From Akkermansia sp. (GTDB taxonomy: Bacteria > Verrucomicrobiota > Verrucomicrobiia > Verrucomicrobiales > Akkermansiaceae): a stretch of DNA of 5,412 bases. How positions within the stretch are numbered: the stretch's first letter is position 1; each line of letters starts with the position of its first letter. The notes under the pieces are model-generated. The model was given only the letters and a program-made list of their open reading frames with translations. It made no database searches and was not told where the DNA came from. This document shows positions 1 to 4,781 of this stretch, piece by piece. The stretch is taken from NCBI GenBank assembly GCA_017555465.1, contig JAFZGH010000210.1:1-5412 (forward strand), in the 5' to 3' direction. The position numbers were made by a program, and so were the translations under genes.

Positions 1-122
1 AAAGCACACTGTGCTTTCCAGCATCATCCGTGCAGCATGGTGAACCATGGTCACTTGACGAGGTCGCGGGTATGAGAGACCCGGGCGCGTAGTAACAAAA
101 AAAGACACACCGTGAAGGTGTG
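1..122. repeat. Direct repeat copy 1 (left edge, possibly truncated)
   Basis: This segment matches 327-449 almost base for base. The two differences I see are A versus C in the CCAGC(A/C)TC stretch (base 24 here) and 7 versus 8 A's in the A-run (97-103 here). The match stops inside the right arm of the terminator-like stem: this copy runs on into GGAGGGG instead of TCTTTTTTT. The window starts inside the palindrome that is complete in copy 2, so the copy probably extends to the left. No protein or RNA gene is recognised in it. Read on the minus strand, CACACC...GGTGTG followed by TC and seven T's could still act as a second terminator behind the tRNA. Confidence 0.93.
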
Positions 123-138
123 GAGGGGAGGGGTAGAG

Positions 139-349
139 TTCGTTCCTGACGGAACGAAAGAAAGCCCCCGACGGCTGTAAGGGGGCTTGGACAAACGCGC
201 AGCGTTTGCCCCGCAGGGGTGAGCTGCCGGAGTGGCGGCAGCGAATCAACCCGCGTCCGCCCCCCGGCCCCTTGCTGGCGCAAGGGGTAAACCTGCCCAG
301 AGGTGTCTGGGCAGGCCGGGGGCTGGAAAGCACACTGTGCTTTCCAGCC
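139..349. repeat. Array of consecutive perfect hairpins in intergenic DNA
   Basis: At least six perfect inverted repeats of 7 bp or more follow each other with almost no gap. They are 139-158 (TTCGTTCC/GGAACGAA, loop TGAC), 162-188 (AAGCCCCC/GGGGGCTT, 11-nt loop), 192-208 (CAAACGC/GCGTTTG, loop GCA), 223-242 (GCTGCCG/CGGCAGC), 268-287 (CCCCTTGC/GCAAGGGG, loop TGGC) and 292-315 (CCTGCCCAGA/TCTGGGCAGG, loop GGTG). A short CCCC/GGGG stem sits at 209-219. An outer CCCCCGG/CCGGGGG stem (261-267 with 316-322) could enclose the last two as a three-way junction. The block ends in a 29-bp palindrome (321-349). The stretch is non-coding as far as I can tell. It may be a mosaic of REP-like elements or a structured RNA; the function is unknown. 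Confidence 0.8.
321..349. repeat. Perfect 29-bp palindrome (14-bp arms, 1-nt centre)
   Basis: GGCTGGAAAGCACA, a single C, then TGTGCTTTCCAGCC: both 14-base arms are exact reverse complements. As RNA or single-stranded DNA it would form a 13-bp stem with a 3-nt ACT loop. The right part recurs at 1-22 in copy 1, where an A replaces C just beyond (CCAGCATC), so the palindrome there may be weaker; its left arm is mostly outside the window. There is no T-run after it, so it is not a standard intrinsic terminator. It resembles REP/BIME-type palindromic units in form only. Confidence 0.88.
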
Positions 350-449
350 TCATCCGTGCAGCATGGTGAACCATGGTCACTTGACGAGGTCGCGGGTATG
401 AGAGACCCGGGCGCGTAGTAACAAAAAAAAGACACACCGTGAAGGTGTG
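327..449. repeat. Direct repeat copy 2, adjacent to tRNA-Asp
   Basis: This is the second copy of the ~122-bp segment at 1-122, displaced by 326 bp. Inside it are a CATGGT/ACCATG inverted repeat (362-375), a CGGGT/ACCCG stem with a 7-nt loop (393-409), the A-run and most of the terminator stem. The segment GAGGTCGCGGGT at 386-397 is identical, in inverted orientation, to part of the tRNA-Asp gene (484-495). No coding potential is apparent. Short open frames overlap it on both strands but have no ribosome-binding site and are built on the palindromes. Confidence 0.93.
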
Positions 450-458
450 TCTTTTTTT
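423..458 (-). terminator. Bidirectional intrinsic terminator behind tRNA-Asp
   Basis: A perfect 8-bp stem GACACACC/GGTGTGTC (431-438 and 444-451) with loop GTGAA is flanked by eight A's on the left (423-430) and seven T's on the right (452-458). It therefore has a U-tract on either strand. It begins seven bases beyond the 3' end of the minus-strand tRNA, which makes it the natural terminator of that transcript. In the plus direction it would insulate the tRNA from transcripts entering from the repeat region. Confidence 0.92.
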
Positions 459-464
459 GTTAAA

Positions 465-539
465 CGAAGCGGACGGGGCTCGAACCCGCGACCTCAGCCG
501 TGACAGGGCTGCGCTCTAACCAAACTGAGCTACCGCTCC
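465..539 (-). tRNA. tRNA-Asp (anticodon GTC)
   Basis: This is a complete 75-nt cloverleaf on the minus strand. The acceptor stem is GGAGCGG/CCGCTTC with one G-T pair, and the discriminator is G73, as expected for tRNA-Asp. The D arm is GCTC-AGTTTGGTTA-GAGC. The anticodon stem CAGCC/GGCTG closes the loop CTGTCAC, with anticodon GTC at 504-502. The variable loop is AGGTC, and the T arm is GCGGG-TTCGAGC-CCCGT. No CCA is encoded (TTTAAC follows), so the CCA end must be added enzymatically. A strong promoter lies upstream and a terminator immediately downstream, so it is probably a single-gene transcription unit. The tRNA's role is to decode GAC and GAU. Confidence 0.97.
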
Positions 540-581
540 GTCGGATGTACCGATTCACCACTTTTCAGCGGGAACGGGCGC

Positions 582-610
582 ATTATACAGATGCACCCGC
601 ACCAATGCAA
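582..610 (-). promoter_or_regulatory. Sigma70-type promoter of tRNA-Asp
   Basis: Read on the minus strand: TTGCAT (610-605), a 17-base spacer, and a perfect TATAAT (587-582). Transcription would start near 575, about 35 bases before the mature 5' end at 539. The bases just after the -10 box are GC-rich (GCGCCCG), as expected for a stringently controlled stable-RNA promoter; that last point is inference. Confidence 0.85.
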
Positions 611-629
611 GCCTTTTTTGAGAAAATTC

Positions 630-657
630 TTGCATGCGGGCGTGAAATGGGTAGAAT
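630..657 (+). promoter_or_regulatory. Divergent promoter for the DUF2157 operon
   Basis: TTGCAT (630-635), a 16-base spacer, and TAGAAT (652-657), giving a start near 664 and a short leader before the ATG at 684. Its -35 box is the mirror image of the tRNA promoter's -35 box. The two are parts of an inverted repeat ATGCAAG (605-611) / CTTGCAT (629-635), with outer CCCGC/GCGGG blocks further out. The tRNA and the operon are thus transcribed back to back from a control region of under 80 bp. Confidence 0.6.
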
Positions 658-683
658 GACGGTGTTGAATTTGACGCAAAACG

Positions 684-1802
684 ATGAAACGCAAGGAGAT
701 TGAGCAGATGCAGGCGGCGGGGCTGATTACGCCTGAGCAGGCGGTGGCGATTGCCGGGCATTTTCAGTTGCATGCTAACCGCGGGCAGCAGTATGTGGTG
801 CGGGTGATGTCCGCTCTGGCCGGGGCGTTGATTCTGGGTGGCATTATTATGCTGATTTCGGCGAACTGGGAGCTGATTCCGGATGTGGTGAAGATGTCGG
901 TGGCGATGCTGTTGCTGCTGGGGGGCTGGTTGGTGTGGCTGCGCATGCGGGGAAATCATCCTTATGTGGCGGAGGTCTTTGCCTTGATTGGTGGTGGCAT
1001 GTGGCTGGGGTGCATTGCGCTGTATGGGCAGATATTCCAGTTGCAGAATCCCTTTGCCGAGGGGTGTTTGTTGTTCTTCCTGGGGGTGGTTGCGATTCCG
1101 TTTATTGTGCGTTCGCAGGTGCTGATGCTGGTGGTTGCGGTGACGAGTTGTGTGCTGCTGGGGGCTCTGGCAGATAACCGGGAAACGTGGTTGAGCCTGG
1201 CTGAGTGGCTGCATGATGATTCGGCCATTGTGGCGGCCATGGGGCTGCTGTTCCTGCTGTGGTGGGTGTTGGCAGAGTACTGGCGCGGTGCAAAGGGCTT
1301 TTGCCGTTATTATGCGTGGCTGGGGAATCTGGCGTTGCTCAGTTACCTCTGGATGGTGCAGGTGCCGCTTTTCTACCAGGGGGTGAGCACGGTCGAGACG
1401 GGGGCGGTGGTGCCCTTGCTGCTGGTGGCGATTCCTGTGCTGCTGGCGGTGGCGCGCCCGCGGGGGCATGAGTGGCGTTACTGGTGGCTTGTGCTGCTGC
1501 TGCTCTCGCTGCCGCTGCCCGTGGGCTATTGGTGCAAAGCTGAGCTGCTGGGGGTGCTGTGTGGCTTTGGCATGGGGGGCGGGCTGATGTATGCGGGTTC
1601 CTGCGCCAAACGGGTGGATTGGGTGAATTTTGGTGCGATGGTGGTGCTGCTGGCTGGCATTGCGTTGGTTGCGAATGTGCTGGATTCGCTGTCGGGTTCC
1701 GGGCTGGTGCTGATTGTTGCAGGCCTGGTGATGCTGGGGCTGGTGTGGCTGCTGGAAAAGCAGCGCCGCGTGCTGGCAAAATCCATCAGGGAAGGTAAAT
1801 AA
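684..1802 (+). CDS. DUF2157-type polytopic membrane protein
   Basis: This 372-residue protein of the inner membrane has unknown function. The N-terminal 40 residues form a soluble helical piece (KEIEQMQAAGLITPEQA) that fits the DUF2157 start pattern of an 'aGLIspeqA' helix. About twelve hydrophobic segments follow (roughly 41-60, 70-88, 96-114, 126-142, 145-162, 180-199, 208-231, 239-257, 266-283, 288-306, 315-333, 340-357), and it ends in a basic tail. GQIFQLQNPF (115-124) corresponds to the family's GQxYQ...dp...LF stretch between segments 3 and 4. It lies 16 bp upstream of a GDYXXLXY gene, a known pairing for this family, which supports the assignment. The start is uncertain. ATG 684 preserves the full family N-terminus but has no Shine-Dalgarno. 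ATG 708 (364 residues) has AAGGAG nine bases upstream. The minus-strand open frame through the same bases (555-1469) is a Pro/Gln/His-rich shadow. Confidence 0.88.
   Translation: MKRKEIEQMQAAGLITPEQAVAIAGHFQLHANRGQQYVVRVMSALAGALILGGIIMLISANWELIPDVVKMSVAMLLLLGGWLVWLRMRGNHPYVAEVFALIGGGMWLGCIALYGQIFQLQNPFAEGCLLFFLGVVAIPFIVRSQVLMLVVAVTSCVLLGALADNRETWLSLAEWLHDDSAIVAAMGLLFLLWWVLAEYWRGAKGFCRYYAWLGNLALLSYLWMVQVPLFYQGVSTVETGAVVPLLLVAIPVLLAVARPRGHEWRYWWLVLLLLSLPLPVGYWCKAELLGVLCGFGMGGGLMYAGSCAKRVDWVNFGAMVVLLAGIALVANVLDSLSGSGLVLIVAGLVMLGLVWLLEKQRRVLAKSIREGK
693..698 (+). promoter_or_regulatory. Internal Shine-Dalgarno favouring start at 708
   Basis: AAGGAG lies inside the first codons of the longer reading frame (Lys-Glu) and nine bases before ATG 708, a good initiation geometry. 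Nothing comparable precedes ATG 684 (ACGCAAAACG). Either translation begins at 708, or 684 is used with little or no SD and the motif is a coincidence of the Lys-Glu codons. Confidence 0.45.
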
Positions 1803-1818
1803 GGAACTTTCTGAGTAT

Positions 1819-2655
1819 ATGAAAACAGATAAGCGTTTGGTTGTGTTGTTTGCGGTGGTGGCGGCCCAGCTGGTCTGGCTGGCGTGGAATTATGTGGACC
1901 GCACGCGCGAGCTGGCCATTGCGCCGGGCTTACTGATTGACTGTACGGATTATGACCCGCGAGATTTGTTCCGCGGGGATTATGTGAGCCTGTCTGTTAC
2001 GCAATCTGTGCCGCTGAATAAGGCGGGCAAATCGATTCACTGGGATGGGCTTTTCTGTAAGCAGGTGAATACCCACTATGAGTGGGATGCTGATAAGAAA
2101 GAGCACAAGGAGTACCAGGTGGTGAATCCCCTGCCGGAGCGCGCTCCTCAGATGGAAGACTCCCTGGCGCTGCAGGATAATACCCAGGCGACGCCGGTGG
2201 CGGTGTTCTGGCGGAAGGATGCCGGGGGTATCTGCCATGTGGCGCGTTTTGAAAAGCCGGGTTCCACAGCCGATGCTGCGGCGGCAGATGAAACACGCTG
2301 CAAGATGTGGATGAACGTGCGCTTCTGGACCCGGAAGCTGGCGGAGAACCAGTGGGAACGCGAGGTTGTGGTCTCGCTTTCGTTCTTTGCCCGTAGGTGG
2401 CAGAACCTCCACTTCTATGTGGAGGAGGGGACGGGCGATTTACGCCACATCTGGATGAATGAACTGGGTGAAAAATTGGATTCGTTCCCCGCAGACCGCA
2501 TTCGCCGCACGGTCGATGTAGCTATCCGCGAGCAAGCTGCCCCTGTGCCGCGCATGCTGTATCTCAACGGCGTTCCTTATCCCGAGGCGGTGGAGCAGAT
2601 TCGCAACCGCACCTTCAAATGGCTGGATGCCCCGGTGGAGCAGGGCGAGAGATAA
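1819..2655 (+). CDS. GDYXXLXY-family membrane-anchored protein
   Basis: This 278-residue protein has unknown function. It has a short basic N-terminus, one hydrophobic segment (about 7-24, an uncleaved signal anchor by appearance), then a domain expected outside the inner membrane. The family signature is seen as DPRDLFRGDYVSLSV (46-60), with Val where the last Tyr of GDYXXLXY is usual. A second family-like stretch is FYVEEGTGD (199-207), compared with the usual F-V-x-E-G-x-G. The protein is longer than the compact family members I know, with extra sequence around 75-165 containing charged and Ala-rich parts and three cysteines (80, 139, 161). It follows the DUF2157 gene by 16 bp. AAGGA at 1801-1805 overlaps that gene's stop codon and may serve as a slightly distant ribosome-binding site. 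The two genes are almost certainly co-transcribed, and an interaction between the products is plausible but unproven. The product call is firm; the role is not known. Confidence 0.88.
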   Translation: MKTDKRLVVLFAVVAAQLVWLAWNYVDRTRELAIAPGLLIDCTDYDPRDLFRGDYVSLSVTQSVPLNKAGKSIHWDGLFCKQVNTHYEWDADKKEHKEYQVVNPLPERAPQMEDSLALQDNTQATPVAVFWRKDAGGICHVARFEKPGSTADAAAADETRCKMWMNVRFWTRKLAENQWEREVVVSLSFFARRWQNLHFYVEEGTGDLRHIWMNELGEKLDSFPADRIRRTVDVAIREQAAPVPRMLYLNGVPYPEAVEQIRNRTFKWLDAPVEQGER

Positions 2656-2716
2656 TATCGCGTTTTGATGGTCTGGTATGGCGTTCGGTAAATAACTGGC
2701 TGATAAATGGGAGTTT

Positions 2717-2721
2717 GGAGG
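2717..2721 (+). promoter_or_regulatory. Strong Shine-Dalgarno of the GNAT gene
   Basis: GGAGG seven bases before ATG 2729 is the best ribosome-binding site in the window. It fixes the start of the acetyltransferase gene. Confidence 0.8.
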
Positions 2722-2728
2722 ACACAGC

Positions 2729-3193
2729 ATGGTTGAACGTGCACACATTTCTGATATTGCGTCATTGACAGCATTAAGATTGGAATTCTTGCAAGAAGAC
2801 TGCGGCGAATTGAGTGGAGAAATCAAAAGTAAGCTCATAGAAGCCTTGCCTGCTTACTTTGAAAAGAATCTTAACCATAACATTTTCTGCTACCTGATAA
2901 GAGAAATGGAGGAAGTCGTTGCCTGTGCATTCTTGCTAATAGTTGAAAAACCTGCAAATCCGATGTTCTTAACAGGCAGAACTGGAACTGTGCTTAACGT
3001 ATACACGAAACCGATATGCCGGCATAAGGGGTATGCAAAAGCGATAATGAAAACGCTGCTACAGGATGCAGTTGAACTGAAATTGAGTTTTGTGGAGCTT
3101 GAATCTACAGAGGCTGGATATGATTTGTATAAATCCATTGGTTTTACGGATGATGTACCAAAGTACCATTCTATGAAATGGTACAACGTATAG
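2729..3193 (+). CDS. GNAT-family N-acetyltransferase
   Basis: This 154-residue, single-domain cytoplasmic enzyme should transfer an acetyl group from acetyl-CoA to an unknown amine. Motif A, which binds the CoA pyrophosphate, is NVYTKPICRHKGYAKAIM (90-107). Its R98-x-x-G101-x-A103 fits the (Q/R)xxGx(G/A) rule. The following helix and STEAGYDLYKSIGF (126-139) match the usual motif B 'A.. LYekxGF' ending. The first 45 residues are predicted helical, as in the substrate-side helices of GNATs. The gene ends in TAG immediately followed by TGA. It is clearly AT-richer than the two genes before it (20 of 60 bases G/C at 2821-2880), suggesting later acquisition. The gap from the previous stop is 73 bp with no terminator, so read-through from the operon is possible. 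A weak TTGATG...TAAATA pair (2665-2694) could give its own promoter. No ribbon-helix-helix antitoxin precedes it, so a TacT/AtaT-type toxin role is not supported. Confidence 0.9.
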   Translation: MVERAHISDIASLTALRLEFLQEDCGELSGEIKSKLIEALPAYFEKNLNHNIFCYLIREMEEVVACAFLLIVEKPANPMFLTGRTGTVLNVYTKPICRHKGYAKAIMKTLLQDAVELKLSFVELESTEAGYDLYKSIGFTDDVPKYHSMKWYNV

Positions 3194-3262
3194 TGAAAGT
3201 CCAATTTGTCAGTCTGGTTATTCACCAGAGGTCATGCCAATTATTTCCCCTTCCGTAGACTG

Positions 3263-3278
3263 CATTTTTGGAAAAATG
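3263..3278. repeat. 16-bp perfect palindrome at the first iteron
   Basis: CATTTTT, GG, AAAAATG: a perfect inverted repeat whose right arm is the start of the first AAAAATGTGAAA repeat. This makes the first repeat a two-fold symmetric site, whereas the other two are single, directly repeated sites. GCATTTTT (3262-3269) can also pair with AAAAATGC (3282-3289). Confidence 0.6.
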
Positions 3279-3347
3279 TGAAAAAATGCCCCGAAAAAGC
3301 TCAAAAAATGTGAAAAAGTATGGGTGAAAACCACAAAAAATGTGAAA
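3272..3347. repeat. Three direct repeats of AAAAATGTGAAA, 32-bp period
   Basis: Exact copies start at 3272, 3304 and 3336, so both steps are exactly 32 bp, about three helical turns. A weaker GAAAA block recurs about 21-22 bp into the first two units. The last copy ends four bases before a TTGACT box. Same-face spacing, and position just upstream of the ATPase promoter, suggest repeated binding sites for a regulator or nucleoid protein; TGTGA also resembles a CRP half-site. A binding role is inference; the repeats themselves are read directly. Confidence 0.85.
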
Positions 3348-3351
3348 CTGA

Positions 3352-3380
3352 TTGACTTTTGCATTGCCTTTTAGTAATTT
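3352..3380 (+). promoter_or_regulatory. Possible promoter of the ATPase gene
   Basis: TTGACT (3352-3357) is a near-consensus -35 box. At 17 bp spacing the only -10 candidate is TAATTT (3375-3380), which is poor. Transcription would start near 3387, essentially at the ATG at 3388, implying a leaderless or nearly leaderless mRNA. The weak -10 and the upstream repeat array would suit an activator-dependent promoter. Confidence 0.42.
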
Positions 3381-3387
3381 ATGCGAT

Positions 3388-4752
3388 ATGAGCGATTTTG
3401 TACAGACTGAGGGGTATCTGAAGCGAAAGATAGATGCTTTTCTGGATGCATGGAAAGCAGACATAGGGCACAAGCCTCTTATTGTGAGAGGGGCCAGGCA
3501 AGTGGGAAAAACAGAGGCAATCATGCAGTTTGCCTTGCGCCAATATGAAAATGTAGTTTACGTGAATTTTGTGGAGTCTCCTCATTACAAGGGAATAAAC
3601 GAAGAGGGGTATGCCGTGGGCGATATTGTACGGATTTTGTCGCGCATGAATCCGGATTTTCGATTCGAGAAGGGAAACACGCTTATTTTTTTCGATGAGG
3701 TGCAGGAGTTTCCGGAGATAACAACAGCGCTTAAATTTTTCCATATCGATGGACGTTTTGACGTGATATGCAGCGGGTCGTTACTTGGGGTGCAATATTC
3801 ACGCATCGAAAGCCACAGCGTGGGATATAAACAGGATTACGAGATGCGTTCTTTTGACTTTGAGGAGTATCTGTGGGCTCGTGGGTATCAGGATGACGTG
3901 GTGGAGGATATGCTGGCTCACTTGCTTCATGAAGAGCCTTTCAGCAATGCAGAGTTGGAACGTTACTTTTCATTGTTCCTTGATTACGTCATTTTAGGCG
4001 GTATGCCAGCCGTAATCAGAGAATTTGTCCAAAGAGGGACATTTGAGGCTGTGTCTGACATTCAGAAGCAGTTACTTCGTGATTATCGCGAGGATATCCG
4101 TAAATATGCGTCCGGGTTGGACAAAGCAAAAATCCTTGCTGTGTTTAATCATGTGCCTCCCCAGCTGGCAAAGGAAAATAAGAAGTTTCAGATGACAAAA
4201 ATTGCGAAGAATGCCCGTTCTCGCGATTATCTGGGATGTGTGGAATGGTTGCTTGATTCCGGCTTGCTATCAATTTGTTACTGCTTGCATAATCCGGAGT
4301 TGCCGTTAAAAGGAAACTACGATCCGTCTAAGTATAAGCTGTACGTGGCAGATACCGGGTTGCTGTTGGCTATGCTGGATGAGGAGTCTCGGGATGATTT
4401 GCTGCGTAATAAAAATCTGGGTATATATAAAGGTGCGCTCTATGAGAATTTTGTAGCAGAAGCTTTATCCAAGAGTGGGTATGAGTTGTTCTATTATAGA
4501 AAGGATGATTCAACTCTGGAGATGGACTTTTTTGTGCGAACTGCGGATGACTTGATACCTGTAGAGGTGAAGGCGGGCAATACTGTGTCCAAATCGTTAC
4601 GCAAGCTGGTAGAGTCTGATAAATATGATGCCATACATACCGGTATAAAATTGGCGAGAGCGAACATAGGTCGTTCTGATGCTTTCCTGACGATTCCTTA
4701 TTTCTGTGCCTTTTTGTTGAGACGGTATTTGAAAGCAAGAACAGAAATTTAA
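3388..4752 (+). CDS. AAA_14 / DUF4143 family ATP-binding protein
   Basis: This 454-residue protein is a cytoplasmic P-loop ATPase of the AAA_14-plus-DUF4143 type, widespread in gut bacteria and archaea but without an established role. Walker A is GARQVGKT (35-42), Walker B is LIFFDEVQE (99-107, D103/E104), and a sensor-like SGSLLGV is at 129-135. FDFEEYLWARG (156-166) matches the family's 'plsFeEfL' link, with ILGGMPAVI at 202-210. The C-terminal part shows a restriction-endonuclease-like pattern: YENFVAEAL (352-360), EMDFF (378-382) and PVEVKAG (391-397), giving E..D..ExK. I therefore infer a PD-(D/E)XK-like fold; activity is unproven. ATG 3388 is chosen because the family starts shortly before 'LKRKIDAFLDAWK'. 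An in-frame TTG at 3352 would add 12 residues but coincides with the -35-like box. No clear Shine-Dalgarno precedes 3388. The gene is AT-rich (20 of 60 bases G/C at 4441-4500). It ends 29 bp from the convergent helicase gene. Confidence 0.92.
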   Translation: MSDFVQTEGYLKRKIDAFLDAWKADIGHKPLIVRGARQVGKTEAIMQFALRQYENVVYVNFVESPHYKGINEEGYAVGDIVRILSRMNPDFRFEKGNTLIFFDEVQEFPEITTALKFFHIDGRFDVICSGSLLGVQYSRIESHSVGYKQDYEMRSFDFEEYLWARGYQDDVVEDMLAHLLHEEPFSNAELERYFSLFLDYVILGGMPAVIREFVQRGTFEAVSDIQKQLLRDYREDIRKYASGLDKAKILAVFNHVPPQLAKENKKFQMTKIAKNARSRDYLGCVEWLLDSGLLSICYCLHNPELPLKGNYDPSKYKLYVADTGLLLAMLDEESRDDLLRNKNLGIYKGALYENFVAEALSKSGYELFYYRKDDSTLEMDFFVRTADDLIPVEVKAGNTVSKSLRKLVESDKYDAIHTGIKLARANIGRSDAFLTIPYFCAFLLRRYLKARTEI

Positions 4753-4781
4753 GGCCGCATTTTGGATTTCCCTGATAAAGA

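Noticed and set aside
206..437. Short open frames on both strands across the hairpin/repeat region
   Set aside because: They lack ribosome-binding sites, run through palindromes and a terminator, and give Pro/Gly/Arg-rich products with no recognisable domain.
1..449. CRISPR array or phage attachment site next to a tRNA
   Set aside because: There are only two long copies with no regular short repeat/spacer pattern, and the direct repeat stops at 449, outside the tRNA 3' end, so it is not a tRNA-derived att duplication.
555..1469. Long minus-strand open frame (304 residues) opposite the DUF2157 gene
   Set aside because: Its product is rich in His, Gln, Pro and Arg with no domain, overlaps the promoters, and mirrors codon bias of the real membrane-protein gene.
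2729..3193. GNAT gene as the toxin of a TacT/AtaT-type toxin-antitoxin pair
   Set aside because: The classical upstream ribbon-helix-helix antitoxin gene is missing; the preceding gene is the unrelated GDYXXLXY protein.
3213..3229. TCTGGT/ACCAGA hairpin after the GNAT gene as a terminator
   Set aside because: The stem is only 6 bp and no T-run follows it; termination there is not supported.
3352..3387. TTG 3352 as start of the ATPase
   Set aside because: It overlaps the best -35-like box, and the extra residues do not resemble the family N-terminus; ATG 3388 fits better.
4753..4781. Shared terminator between the convergent ATPase and helicase genes
   Set aside because: The 29-base gap shows no stem of useful length and no T-run on either strand.
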